Of a stretch of 64,000 nucleotides of DNA, positions 52,147 through 62,300 are shown piece by piece; the stretch's first letter is position 1, and each line of letters starts with the position of its first letter. The stretch comes from Thiohalophilus sp. (GTDB lineage Bacteria > Pseudomonadota > Gammaproteobacteria > UBA6429 > Thiohalophilaceae). The translations under genes and the position numbers were made by a program. The stretch spans positions 2,418,001 through 2,482,000 of the forward strand of contig NZ_JAXHLN010000003.1 of assembly GCF_034522235.1 (NCBI RefSeq), read 5' to 3'. Under the pieces are notes generated by a model, which saw only the letters and a program-made list of their open reading frames with translations, was not told the DNA's origin and ran no database searches.

Positions 52147-52668
52147 ATGACGATCAAAGCACAAAACCCAAAAACCATCCAGATGAATCTGGCTGGCAAA
52201 CAACAGGGCGTGGTACTTATTGTCAGCCTGATGTTGCTGGTCGTCATTACCCTTCTGGGCATCAGCGGCATGCGCAATACGACCCTGGATGAACGCATGG
52301 CCGGCAACATGCGCGATTTGCAACTGGCATTTTATTCCGCCGAGTCCGCCCTGCGTGAGGCCGAGCAGCAAATCAAGGTGATATCGCTCCCCCCCTTTAA
52401 CAATACCAATGGCTATTACGAAACAGACTCCACCCTGTGGCAAACCATAGACTGGAGCGATACTTCGGCCGTCATACAGGTCACCACCACAATCGATGAG
52501 GTCAGCGCACCGCCGGCCTATTATGTCGAGGAAATGCCGGCCACCCCCAGCGACGGCAGTCTGGAAGCGGGTATCCCCCACGATTCAGAAGTTTACCGTA
52601 TCACGGCCAGAGGTGTCGGTGGCAGCACAACCTCGGTGGCCATTTTACAAGCCACTGTCCGGAGATAA
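52147..52668 (+). CDS. pilX: Minor pilin PilX
   Basis: The 173-residue protein has KQQGVVLIVSLMLLVVITLL (about residues 19-38) and RNTTLDERMAGNMRDLQLAF, the PilX N-terminal signature with the conserved E-R-M-A-G-N. As usual for PilX it lacks a standard F-T-L-I-E leader. It lies 2 bases after pilW and 2 bases before pilY1. Confidence 0.92.
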   Translation: MTIKAQNPKTIQMNLAGKQQGVVLIVSLMLLVVITLLGISGMRNTTLDERMAGNMRDLQLAFYSAESALREAEQQIKVISLPPFNNTNGYYETDSTLWQTIDWSDTSAVIQVTTTIDEVSAPPAYYVEEMPATPSDGSLEAGIPHDSEVYRITARGVGGSTTSVAILQATVRR

Positions 52669-52670
52669 TC

Positions 52671-55600
52671 ATGTTCAATCCAACACCCAAACAGGCTCTC
52701 TCACATCCGGAGAACAACATGACTGGCTATGCGCGCAAAATATTATTAACCCTGTCCACAACGATGACATTAATAATGGCCTTGCCGGCTCATTCGGCCA
52801 CCGTCGATATTGCCGACATCCCCCTGACCCTGGGCGGACAGATCAAACCCAACATTACTTATCTGCTCGACGATTCGGGTTCCATGCATTTTGAAATCAT
52901 GCCCGAGGATTACATAAAGGACGGGGGTAACCAATATTATCCTGCCAGGTATATCTATCCTCGTACCAATGGGGTCTATGGTGGCGATGATTACAACAAC
53001 GTGGTTCCGACGGTAGACAATAATCCATATAATGCTCTGAGCCGCTCTTCGGATTTCAATGCCACTTATTATAATCCGGAATTTGTCTATGAGCCGTGGA
53101 CCAAGGCCGATGGTTCGCAATATGCCGACGCCGATCCGACCAATGCCTTCCACAACCCGGAAAATACCGGCGCTGGCAGCCGGGATTTGACCACGGATAA
53201 CTCTCAAAGCGCCTGGTGGGTAGAATGCAATGATGCCACCGACTGTGACTATTCCAATTCAGGTAACTATGTAAGCAAGACCTTTTATCCTGCCACCTAT
53301 TTCAAATACAACGGCGGCGGCGAATGGGACTGGAATCATTACACCAAAGTCGAAATCAAATCAGGTAACGCCCCCTTTTCCCGCTCTGCCGCGCGTGAAG
53401 ATTGTGCCGATCACACGGCCTGTACCTATGACGAGGAAATGCAGAACTTCGCCAACTGGTATCAGTATTACCGCTCGCGGATCCTGACCGCGCGGGCCGG
53501 CACCGGCGCCGCGTTTGCCCAGCTTGCCGATCCGACCGATCCCGCCGCGGCGGTACGCGTCAACTTCGCCACTCTCAACAAGGGCAGTGAGTCCATCGAT
53601 AGCGTGACCACGGACACTCTGGTCAATGGCGTACGGCCCTTCATCGGCACCGATCGTGATGACTTCTTTACTGAACTTTATACCCGTACCATCCCCGCCG
53701 CGGGCACACCAACCCGCAAGGCACTCGATGACGTCGGTCAATACTATTCCCGCGCCGACAGTCGCGGTCCCTGGAGCGAAACACCGGGTACCGATGGCGG
53801 TGACGACATATCCTGTCGACAGAGCTATTCCATCGTGATGACGGACGGTTACTGGTCAACGGGTGATTCCAATGATGCCGACACCGATGATGCGCGCGAT
53901 AATAACGACGGCGAGGATGGCACCACGATTACCGGCCCCGACGGTGCCAGTTATCAATACACGGCCGAATCCCCGTTCGAGGACAATGTCAGCAGCACCC
54001 TGGCGGATGTGGCCATGTATTACTGGAAGCGGGATCTGCGCACCGATCTGACCAACGACGTGCCGACCAACGAGGCTGACCCGGCCTTCTGGCAACACAT
54101 GGTTACCTTCGGCGCCAGCTTCGGGGTCACCGGCACTGTTAATTCGCAGGATGCCTTCGATGCCATCGGCGACGACAGTGTGACGCTTTCCTGGCCCGAC
54201 CCCTTTGCTACGGAAGAGGCAAAAATCGACGACCTGCTGCACGCCTCGGTCAATAGCCGAGGGGGATTCTTCAGCGCCCAGAACCCGAAAGAGTTTGCCG
54301 ACGGGCTGGCGGCCACCATCAACAATGTCTCCGGCCGAACCAGTTCCTCGGCGGCGATTGCGGCCAACTCGACCCGGCTTGATTCCGGTACCTTTATCTA
54401 CCAGGCCAAGTTCGACAGTTCCGTCTGGTCCGGCACGGTCCAGGCCTTCAAGGTCAACCTGGATGGCAGCATTGCCACCAATCCGGAATGGAATGCGGCC
54501 GATGAACTGCCCCCGCATACCAGCCGGAATATTTTCACCTTTGATGGCACAAATGGTGTCGAGTTTGACTGGAACGCAATCAGCACCGCCCAGCAGACCG
54601 CGCTCGGCTCGCAAAACGTACTCGAGTATCTTCGCGGCGATCAGAGCAATGAAGTCAGAAATGGCGGGACTTTCCGTAACCGTGACAGCCTGCTCGGCGA
54701 CATTGTCAACTCCGATCCCTGGTTCGTCGGCGAAACCAACTTCGGCTACGGGCTGCTGGTGGGCGATGAAGGCGATGATTATGTCGACTTTTTGCGCAGT
54801 GCAAGTTACACAAACCGGAAAAATGCCATCTATATCGGTGGCAATGACGGCATGCTGCACGCCCTGGATGCCGAAACCGGTCAGGAACTGTTCGCTTATG
54901 TGCCCAATGCGGTCTATGACAACCTGGCCGACCTGACCAGTACCAGCTACAACCACAAATTCTATGTCGACGGCAGCCCACGTGCCGGTGCTGCCTATAT
55001 CGATGTGGGCAGCGGCAAGCAATGGCGCACCGTTCTGCTCGGCAGCACCGGCGCGGGGGGTCGCAGCGTGTTTGCCCTGGATGTCACTGATCCATCGACA
55101 TTCAGCGCGTCGGATATCCTGTGGGAATTCACTCATCCCGAACTGGGTTACAGCATCGGCCAGCCGACCATTGTTCGCCTAAATACCGGGCAATGGGCGG
55201 CCATCTTTGGCAATGGCTATAACAGCGACAGTCAGAAGGCCGGGATTTTCATGGTCGATATCGAAACCGGTAACGTGATCGAATATTTTGACACCGATAC
55301 CGGGGATACCAACAATCCGAACGGCATGGCCACACCGCTGGTTATCGACCTGGACAATGACCGGATCGCGGACCGGATTTACGCGGGCGATCTGCTCGGC
55401 AACATGTGGCGTTTCGACATCGACGACAGCAACACCAATCAGTGGGGTAGTGCCTTCAAACAGGGCAATACACCCGAACCGCTGTTTACCGCCGTAGGGC
55501 CCAACTCCGAGGTACAGCCAATCACCTCCAAACCCCAGGCCAAGAACCACGATGATGGCGGGATCATGGTCTATTTCGGGACCGGCAAATACTTCGAGGT

Positions 55601-56270
55601 GGGTGACAATATCGTCCCCTCTAGCGATATTCCCATCAACAGTTTCTACGGGGTTCTTGACGAAGATGCCCAGGTCGCCCGCGGCGATCTGCTCGAACAG
55701 GAGATCTTTTACGAGGATTCCAACGAGTCCTTTAATAACCCGGAGACCAACGAGGACCACGAGTGGGGCATCAGAATGATTACCGCGAGGGAAATGACCA
55801 CCCAACCCGGCTGGTATATGGATCTCATCTCCCCTGCACCCAATAACTTCGGCGCACAGGGCGAACGTGTCATTGCTGCTCCCCTGCTCTGGGCGGGCCG
55901 GATCATTATCACCTCCATTATCCCGAATGACGATCCCTGTGGCTGGGGCGGTTCGACCTGGCTTATGGAATTGGATCCCAACAGCGGTGGCAGGCTGAGC
56001 TACTCAGTCTTCGACCTGAATGCGGATGGCAATTTTGATAATCAGGAATTCATGACTGTATACGATCCGGACAGCGGTGAAACAGTGAGTATTCCGGTTT
56101 CCGGTATGCAGCCTAAAGAGGGTCTGGCCGGAGGCGCACCGCCGCCGCCTATCTGCTCCGATGATTTCTGTATCAAACTTATGAGCGGCTCTACCGGTAC
56201 AGCCGAGTCCATCAAGAATAATCCCAAGAACACAGGTAGTAACCGGCTATCCTGGGAGCAGCTGAAATAA
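52671..56270 (+). CDS. pilY1: PilY1, type IV pilus tip-associated adhesin
   Basis: The 1199-residue protein has a signal peptide after an N-terminal extension (about 24-42, ILLTLSTTMTLIMALPAHSA). A von Willebrand A-like domain has the MIDAS pattern Asp67-x-Ser69-x-Ser71 (LLDDSGSMHFE). The C-terminal PilY1 beta-propeller has YIGGNDGMLHALDAETGQEL (about 722-741). A calcium loop Asp893-x-Asp895-x-Asp897-x3-Asp901 is in the propeller, and a second loop Asp1115-x-Asn1117-x-Asp1119-x3-Asp1123 lies near the end. PilY1 with minor pilins primes and caps the pilus, takes part in surface sensing, and its calcium site governs retraction in Pseudomonas. Length matches the P. aeruginosa protein. Confidence 0.95.
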   Translation: MFNPTPKQALSHPENNMTGYARKILLTLSTTMTLIMALPAHSATVDIADIPLTLGGQIKPNITYLLDDSGSMHFEIMPEDYIKDGGNQYYPARYIYPRTNGVYGGDDYNNVVPTVDNNPYNALSRSSDFNATYYNPEFVYEPWTKADGSQYADADPTNAFHNPENTGAGSRDLTTDNSQSAWWVECNDATDCDYSNSGNYVSKTFYPATYFKYNGGGEWDWNHYTKVEIKSGNAPFSRSAAREDCADHTACTYDEEMQNFANWYQYYRSRILTARAGTGAAFAQLADPTDPAAAVRVNFATLNKGSESIDSVTTDTLVNGVRPFIGTDRDDFFTELYTRTIPAAGTPTRKALDDVGQYYSRADSRGPWSETPGTDGGDDISCRQSYSIVMTDGYWSTGDSNDADTDDARDNNDGEDGTTITGPDGASYQYTAESPFEDNVSSTLADVAMYYWKRDLRTDLTNDVPTNEADPAFWQHMVTFGASFGVTGTVNSQDAFDAIGDDSVTLSWPDPFATEEAKIDDLLHASVNSRGGFFSAQNPKEFADGLAATINNVSGRTSSSAAIAANSTRLDSGTFIYQAKFDSSVWSGTVQAFKVNLDGSIATNPEWNAADELPPHTSRNIFTFDGTNGVEFDWNAISTAQQTALGSQNVLEYLRGDQSNEVRNGGTFRNRDSLLGDIVNSDPWFVGETNFGYGLLVGDEGDDYVDFLRSASYTNRKNAIYIGGNDGMLHALDAETGQELFAYVPNAVYDNLADLTSTSYNHKFYVDGSPRAGAAYIDVGSGKQWRTVLLGSTGAGGRSVFALDVTDPSTFSASDILWEFTHPELGYSIGQPTIVRLNTGQWAAIFGNGYNSDSQKAGIFMVDIETGNVIEYFDTDTGDTNNPNGMATPLVIDLDNDRIADRIYAGDLLGNMWRFDIDDSNTNQWGSAFKQGNTPEPLFTAVGPNSEVQPITSKPQAKNHDDGGIMVYFGTGKYFEVGDNIVPSSDIPINSFYGVLDEDAQVARGDLLEQEIFYEDSNESFNNPETNEDHEWGIRMITAREMTTQPGWYMDLISPAPNNFGAQGERVIAAPLLWAGRIIITSIIPNDDPCGWGGSTWLMELDPNSGGRLSYSVFDLNADGNFDNQEFMTVYDPDSGETVSIPVSGMQPKEGLAGGAPPPPICSDDFCIKLMSGSTGTAESIKNNPKNTGSNRLSWEQLK

Positions 56271-56273
56271 CCA

Positions 56274-56296
56274 TGGGCAGCCTTGATGGCTGCCCA
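56274..56296. other. Hairpin between pilY1 and the PilY2-like gene
   Basis: TGGGCAGCC-TTGAT-GGCTGCCCA, a perfect 9-bp stem beginning 3 bases after the pilY1 stop. No T run follows; it may protect the upstream mRNA or lower downstream expression. Confidence 0.55.
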
Positions 56297-56307
56297 CACT
56301 GCGAGGT

Positions 56308-56634
56308 ATGGATATGAAACAGATTCTTGCTACAACAATTTGTGCCCTTGCCATGATAACCGCGCCTGGGCTGGTTCAGGCGCAAACCCCAACGCACAAT
56401 GTCGTCGGTGTGGTTACGGGCCTGAACAGTGACAAACGGCTGATTTATATTGATGATATGCCGTACCGGGTTGCCAGGGATGCCCGGGCCACCTCCTCGG
56501 ACAGCAATACCTATCGTGATCCACTGTTAATCAGTCCCGGAACGGTGGTCCGATTCAGGTGGAAAGAGGAAAACAACCAACCGGTGACCACCGAGCTGCA
56601 TGTGCTTGAGGGTTTGAAGGATATTCCCCAATAA
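56308..56634 (+). CDS. Small exported protein in the PilY2 position
   Basis: The 108-residue protein has a signal peptide (about 1-25, ICALAMITAPGLVQAQ) and a compact beta-rich body with HNVVGVVTGLNSDKRLIYID and VVRFRWKEENN. In P. aeruginosa the small pilY2 gene lies at the same place between pilY1 and pilE, so positional equivalence is clear while sequence homology is not proven. An alternative start ATG lies 6 bases in. Function unknown. Confidence 0.65.
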   Translation: MDMKQILATTICALAMITAPGLVQAQTPTHNVVGVVTGLNSDKRLIYIDDMPYRVARDARATSSDSNTYRDPLLISPGTVVRFRWKEENNQPVTTELHVLEGLKDIPQ

Positions 56635-56653
56635 TCAAACAGAGTAACCGTTT

Positions 56654-57103
56654 ATGTTGATGAAAAAAGAATCCGGCTTTACCCTGATCGAGCTGATGAT
56701 CGTCACCGCCATCCTCGGGATCCTGGCGGGAATTGCCTACCCGTCCTACCAGGGGTACCTGGAGAAGACTCGCCGGGCCGATGCCAAGGGCGCGCTTGTT
56801 TCCTTCGCCAATGCCATGGAACGCCACTATACGGAAAATTATACCTATGAAGGTGCGGCCACCGGTGGTAACGATACCGGCACACCGGCTATTTTTCCTA
56901 CTGAAGCACCACTGGATGGCGATTCAAAGTCTTATGACCTGACAATTCAAAGCGCGGACTCAACAACCTTTGTCTTGCGTGCCACCCCAAAAAATGCCCA
57001 GTCCGGTGATGGCTACCTGGAAATTACCTCAACCGGCCAGCGAGGCTGGGACAAGAACAATGACGGGGCGGTTGGTGCCAATGAGGATACGTGGGATCAT
57101 TAG
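56654..57103 (+). CDS. pilE: Type IV pilin-like protein PilE
   Basis: The 149-residue protein has a short prepilin leader, LMKKESG/FTLIELMIVTAI, with Glu at +5, YPSYQGYLEKTRRADAKGAL typical of PilE minor pilins, and a globular domain ending GQRGWDKNNDGAVGANED. It completes the minor-pilin set and joins the priming complex. Whether it is the minor PilE or the major subunit cannot be told, but the operon position fits the minor PilE. It is convergent with ispH; a heptad-based dyad separates them. Confidence 0.9.
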   Translation: MLMKKESGFTLIELMIVTAILGILAGIAYPSYQGYLEKTRRADAKGALVSFANAMERHYTENYTYEGAATGGNDTGTPAIFPTEAPLDGDSKSYDLTIQSADSTTFVLRATPKNAQSGDGYLEITSTGQRGWDKNNDGAVGANEDTWDH

Positions 57104-57116
57104 AAGTTGGCAGGCT

Positions 57117-57183
57117 GAATTAATGATGAATGTTAAATTTTGAATGTTGAATTCAACATTCAAAATTCATCATTAAAAATTCA
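57117..57183. repeat. Palindromic TGAATTT-type array between pilE and ispH
   Basis: Degenerate 7-bp units (TGAATTA, TGATGAA, TGTTAAA, TTTTGAA, TGTTGAA) run into a centre of dyad symmetry at GAATTC and return as their complements, ending at the ispH stop (57181-57183). The arms of about 30 bases can pair into one long AT-rich hairpin shared by the two convergent genes. Confidence 0.88.
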
Positions 57184-58149
57184 CGGCCTACTGCCATCTG
57201 ATGACTGCAATCTTTCTTCCTTGAGTTCGACGGGCAAGGAGAACACCACGTTCTCGGACTGCCCTTCACCGCGCTCGACTTCATCCACACCCCATTCACG
57301 CAGTTTGTCGATTACCTGTTCGACCAGGACTTCCGGTGCCGAGGCGCCGGCGGTCAGGCCGATGCGGGCAATTCCCTCCAGCCAGGCTTTTTCTATCTGG
57401 TCGGCGTTGTCGATGAGATAGGCGCTGGTGCCGCGCCGTTCGGCCACTTCCTTGAGGCGGGTGGAGTTGGAGCTGTTGGGGGAGCCGACCACCAGCAGCA
57501 GATCGACCCGATCGGCGAGGGATTTGACCGCGTCCTGGCGGTTCTGGGTGGCGTAGCAGATATCGTCCTTGCGCGGTCCCTGGATGGCGGGAAAGCGTTC
57601 ACGCAGGGCATCGATGATCGCGGCGGTATCGTCCATCGACAGGGTAGTCTGGGTGACGAAGGCCAGGTGCTGCGGATCGTCGACCTGCAGCGCGGCCACA
57701 TCCGCCACGTTTTCGACCAGATACATTTGGCCGCCGGGGCCGGTATCAAACTGGCCCATAGTGCCTTCCACCTCCGGGTGGCCGGCATGGCCGATCAGAA
57801 TGCACTCCTGGCCGTTACGGCTGTAGCGTTTGACCTCCAGATGCACCTTGGTCACCAGCGGGCAGGTGGCGTCGAAGACACTCAGGCCGCGGCGGTCGGC
57901 TTCCTGGCGCACGGCCTGGGAGACACCGTGAGCACTGAAGATCACCGTGGCGTCATCCGGCACCTCGTCCAGCTCCTCGACAAAGATCGCGCCCTTATTA
58001 CGCAGATCATCGACCACGAAACGGTTGTGGACCACTTCATGACGCACATAGATGGGCGCGCCGAACAGTTCCAGCGCCCGCTCGACGATGTCGATGGCAC
58101 GATCCACCCCGGCGCAGAAACCGCGCGGATTGGCGAGTATGACTTTCAT
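57181..58149 (-). CDS. ispH: 4-hydroxy-3-methylbut-2-enyl diphosphate reductase IspH
   Basis: The 322-residue protein has [20 protein letters not shown] (first Fe-S Cys at about residue 12), [20 protein letters not shown] (His), [20 protein letters not shown] (second Cys), [28 protein letters not shown] (third Cys) and [13 protein letters not shown]. It carries out the last step of the MEP isoprenoid pathway using a [4Fe-4S] cluster. The start overlaps the fkpB stop by 4 bases. The stop TGA is the first unit of a heptad array. Confidence 0.97.
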   Translation of the reverse strand: MKVILANPRGFCAGVDRAIDIVERALELFGAPIYVRHEVVHNRFVVDDLRNKGAIFVEELDEVPDDATVIFSAHGVSQAVRQEADRRGLSVFDATCPLVTKVHLEVKRYSRNGQECILIGHAGHPEVEGTMGQFDTGPGGQMYLVENVADVAALQVDDPQHLAFVTQTTLSMDDTAAIIDALRERFPAIQGPRKDDICYATQNRQDAVKSLADRVDLLLVVGSPNSSNSTRLKEVAERRGTSAYLIDNADQIEKAWLEGIARIGLTAGASAPEVLVEQVIDKLREWGVDEVERGEGQSENVVFSLPVELKEERLQSSDGSRP

Positions 58150-58619
58150 GCGTCACTGTCCTGGGTGAATTCACCCGGTTGAATGGCCAGAATCTCCACC
58201 TCGAAGACCACCGGTCGGCCGGCGAGGGGGTGATTGAAGTCGACCACCACTTCCTCGTCGTGGACTTCATGAATGGTGCCCGGCACCTCTTCACCGGAAG
58301 GGGTGCTGAAGCCGAGAATGATCCCCTCCTCCAGCGGCAACTCCGCGGCAAACTCGCTGCGCGCCAGGGTATGGATGTTATCCTCTTCAGGAAAACCGAA
58401 GGTATCGCGCGGCCCGATCTCCAGACACTGCTTGTCGCCCACTTTCAGACCGTACAAGACCATCTCCAGTCCCTCGATCAGGGTACCATCCCCCATGGTG
58501 AAGGTCATCGGTTCCCCCTCCTCGCTGCTGTCCGCCACCGTGCCATCGGTGAGGCTCAGGGTAAAGTGCATGGTCACCCGCGATCCCGGGCCGATGGTCA
58601 ACGCTTCGATGTCCGCCAT
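58146..58619 (-). CDS. fkpB: FKBP-type peptidyl-prolyl isomerase FkpB (SlpA-like)
   Basis: The 157-residue protein starts [20 protein letters not shown], has [20 protein letters not shown] and an insert-in-flap domain, then [20 protein letters not shown] at the C-terminus. This is the SlyD/FkpB branch of FKBPs without the His-rich tail. It isomerises prolyl bonds in the cytoplasm. It lies 15 bases after lspA in the ileS-lspA-fkpB-ispH operon, a classic order. Confidence 0.94.
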   Translation of the reverse strand: MADIEALTIGPGSRVTMHFTLSLTDGTVADSSEEGEPMTFTMGDGTLIEGLEMVLYGLKVGDKQCLEIGPRDTFGFPEEDNIHTLARSEFAAELPLEEGIILGFSTPSGEEVPGTIHEVHDEEVVVDFNHPLAGRPVVFEVEILAIQPGEFTQDSDA

Positions 58620-58634
58620 AATAATCCGCTCGTT

Positions 58635-59177
58635 TTATCCGTCTTTGTATTTTGCCGCCAGTTTCCTATCGGCCCGGTACTGACGCAGCGTATCGATTAG
58701 AATCAACACCACACCCAGTGTGATCGCCGCATCGGCCAGATTAAAGGCCGGCCAGTGACATTCAGGCTGGCCACCGCGATGCCAGGTAAAAAACATGGGC
58801 AAACAGCTGGTACCGCGATAATAGACATCGAGAAAATCAATGACATAGCCGTGCACCAGGCGATCGATCAGATTGCCCAGCGCCCCGCCCAGGATCAACG
58901 CCAGCGAAGCCGCCTGCAGATGCTCATGTTTGAGGCGTTTGATCCACATAAAGATCACCACGCTGATCACAATCGAGACCAGCGTGAAAAACCAGCGCTG
59001 CCAGCCCCCGGCATCGCTGAGAAAGCTGAACGCCGCGCCGCTGTTGTGCATCAGGGTCAGATTAAACATTGGCAGCAACTCGACCGGCTGATGCAGCGTC
59101 AGATAGGCACTGGCAACAAACTTGCTCAACTGATCGAGCAATATCACCACCCCGGAAAGCCACAACCATCTCAACAT
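58635..59177 (-). CDS. lspA: Lipoprotein signal peptidase LspA
   Basis: The 180-residue protein has four membrane helices and the catalytic aspartates in GGALGNLIDRLVHGYVIDFL (about residues 97-116) and FNLADAAITLGVVLIL (about 145-160). The NSGAAFSFLSDAGGWQ block is also present. It removes signal peptides from prolipoproteins, such as the four encoded at 28967-32528. 205 bases carrying two heptad arrays separate it from ileS. Confidence 0.96.
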   Translation of the reverse strand: MLRWLWLSGVVILLDQLSKFVASAYLTLHQPVELLPMFNLTLMHNSGAAFSFLSDAGGWQRWFFTLVSIVISVVIFMWIKRLKHEHLQAASLALILGGALGNLIDRLVHGYVIDFLDVYYRGTSCLPMFFTWHRGGQPECHWPAFNLADAAITLGVVLILIDTLRQYRADRKLAAKYKDG

Positions 59178-59192
59178 GCTAAATCCTCTATG

Positions 59193-59382
59193 CAGTTTCC
59201 AGTCGCTAGCGGCTAGTAACTAGAAACTGATTTTATAGTGCAACCGCTTCTCGCCTGCCCGTCAACATTCACGGCACAGTCCTGTAGCAAGAATGTCAGG
59301 TAGCGCGATGCGCAACCTGACCTACGCCTCAATATATCGTTTTTTGACCTCGTCACTCGTACCTCGTAACTCGTCACTGTTC
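59193..59382. repeat. Two heptad arrays and a dispersed hairpin between ileS and lspA
   Basis: CAGTTTC-CAGTCGC-TAGCGGC-TAGTAAC-TAGAAAC occupies 59193-59227 (five exact 7-bp units). The hairpin GTCAGGT/ACCTGAC with GCGC inner stem is at 59295-59321, an inverted copy of 17739-17765. CCTCGTC-ACTCGTA-CCTCGTA-ACTCGTC-ACTGTTC (59348-59382) ends exactly at the ileS stop codon. Confidence 0.9.
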
Positions 59383-62300
59383 TTACGCGTGCAACCGCTC
59401 CTCGCCCGCGCCGTCCACATTCTCGACACACCGCCCGCACAGCTCGGGATGATCGGCATGACTGCCTACATCCTCACGATGATGCCAGCAGCGCACGCAC
59501 TTGGGATGCGCGGAAGCCGAGACCGAGACCCAGATCTCGTCGTTGCCCGCCAGGGTGTAGTGCTGTGCCTCGGAGGGTGGATCACCGGCCAGATAGAGAC
59601 GGGCCTCCGAGGTAATCAGGACAAAGCGCAATTCGTCTTCCAGCTGCGCCAGGGCATCGTGAATTTCCCGCCCGGCGTAAATACCGACTTCGGCATCGAG
59701 ATTGGCACCGATGCCGCCGGCAACGCGCAGGTTTTCCAGTTCCTTGTTGACCGCGTCGCGCACCTGCATGATGCGTTGCCAGTACGCCAGCTCATCGCTG
59801 GCAGTCTGATCATCACCAAACATGCGGGGCAACTCGTACCAGGTATTGAGCAATACCGACGCGCCGCGTTCGCCGGGAATGTTTTCCCAGATATCTTCGG
59901 CGGTAAAACTCAGAATGGGCGCCATCCAGCGCACCATTGCCTCGGCAATATAATAGGCCGCGGTCTGTGCCGAACGCCGGGCCGCGCTCTCTGTCGGCAT
60001 GGTGTACTGGCGGTCCTTGATCACATCCAGATAGAAGCTGCTCAGATCCACCGCGCAGAAGTTGTGCATCTGCTGATAGATATTATGAAACTCGTAATTG
60101 TCATAGGCGGTCACGATCTGCTGCTGGATCTCGCGGGTGCGTTCCACCGCCCATTTGTCCAGCGCCAGCATCTGATCGGCCGGCACGCTGTGTTGGCTCG
60201 GGTCAAAGTCCCCCAGGTTGGCCAGCAGATAGCGGGCGGTGTTGCGCATGCGCCGGTAGGCATCGGCGGTACGCTTGAGAATCTCGTCGGAGACACGCAT
60301 CTCGCCGCTGTAATCGGTGGCCGCCACCCACAGGCGCAGGATGTCCGCGCCCAGGTTGTTGATCACCTTTTGCGGCGCCACCACGTTACCCTTTGACTTG
60401 GACATCTTCTGGCCTTTGGCATCGACCGTGAAGCCGTGGGTCAATACCGCTTTGTAAGGCGCGCTGCCCTGCATGGCCACGGCGGTCAGCAGCGAGGACT
60501 GGAACCAGCCGCGATGCTGATCCGATCCTTCCAGATAAAGATCGGCGGCGGGATACTCTGTCAGACCCAGACGTTGACCCAACACGGCGAAATGGGTCAC
60601 CCCCGAGTCGAACCAGACATCGAGCGTATCGCGCACCTGTTCGTAATCATCAGCGTCGTCACCCAGGAGGTTACTGATATCCAGCTCGAACCAGGCATCG
60701 ATGCCGCGCTGTTCGATCTGTTGTGCCGCCTGTTCGATCAGCTCACCGGTTTTGGGATGCAGCTTGCCGGTTTTTTTATGCACGAACAGAGTAATCGGAA
60801 CGCCCCAGGTGCGCTGGCGCGAGATACACCAGTCGGGCCGGTTCTCCACCATGCCGATGATGCGTGCCTCACCCCATTGTGGCATCCAGCGGGTTTTACC
60901 AATGGCGGCAAGCGCGTTTTTACGCAAGCTCGCCTGTTCCATGGCGATACCCTGGTCTTTGTTCCCGACAAGACCAGGATACACGCCATCCATGGCGATA
61001 AACCACTGCGGCGTGGCGCGGAAGATAATCGGGGTCTTGTGCCGCCAGCAATGCGGATAGCTATGACGAAAGGCCTCTTCGTGCACCAGTTTGTTGTGCG
61101 CCTTGAGGGCATCGAGCACGCTGTCGTTGGCCTTGAACACATGCTGGCCTTCGAACAGGGGCGTGCCTTCGAGGAACTTGCCGTCGCCGCCTACAGGGTT
61201 GTCGACCTTGAGGTGATAACGCTGGCCGACCACATAATCATCCTGGCCGTGGCCGGGCGCGGTGTGCACGGCGCCGGTCCCCGCCTCCGTGCTGACGTGT
61301 TCGCCGCAGATGATCGGCACTTCGCGATCATAGAAGGGATGCTGCAATTTAAGGTCTTCGAGCTCGGCCCCCTTGCAATAGGCCACCACGCGATACGCTT
61401 CCACCTCCCAGCGCGCCATGATGTCGCCCAGCATGGCGTCGGCCACGATCAACCGCTCGGGCACGTGATCGCCCACCCCGTCGCACTGGACCACGGCGTA
61501 ATCGAGTTCGGGATTGACCGCCACCGCCTGGTTGGCCGGCAGGGTCCAGGGTGTGGTGGTCCAGATGACCACCGAGATCGGACCCTTAGTCGCTCCCGGC
61601 TTCCTGCCTCCCGCGACAGAGCCTGCCCCATGAGCGTAGCGAGTGTTTTGGGTACTAGCACGTCCCTGTGCGTCGCCCTCATGGCCTTCGACGTGATGAC
61701 AACGGCTCATCAGCGCTTCTTCGTTCAGTACTTCAAAGCGCACGTCGATGGCCGGCGAGGTCTTGTCCTCGTATTCCACCTCCGCCTCGGCCAGGGCCGA
61801 GCCGCAGTCGACACACCAGTGTACCGGCTTGAAGCCCTTGTGCAGATGGCCCTGGTCGATGATGTTGCCCAGGGCGCGAACGATATCCGCCTCGAACTGG
61901 TAGTCCATGGTCAGATAAGGGTGATCCCAGTCACCAAGAACTCCGAGGCGTTTGAAGTCATTGCGCTGACCGTCCACCTGTTCGGCCGCGTAATCGCGAC
62001 AGGCGGCACGGAACTGGTCATGGGCGACGGCAACACCGGCCTTGCCGATTTTCTTTTCCACCTGCAACTCGATCGGCAGACCGTGGCAGTCCCAGCCGGG
62101 GATATAGGGCGCATCGTAACCGGCCAGCGTCTTGGACTTGATAATGATGTCCTTGAGGATCTTGTTGACGGCGTGACCAATATGAATATCGCCGTTGGCA
62201 TAGGGCGGGCCGTCGTGCAGCAGAAACAACGGCCGCTGCTCCGCTTTGGCCTGCTCGCGCAACTGTTGATAGAGATCCGTCTCGTACCAGCGCTTGAGAA

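Noticed and set aside
53856-55136. 426-residue open frame opposite pilY1
   Set aside because: Fully within pilY1, whose domains are conserved; no start signal or family match.
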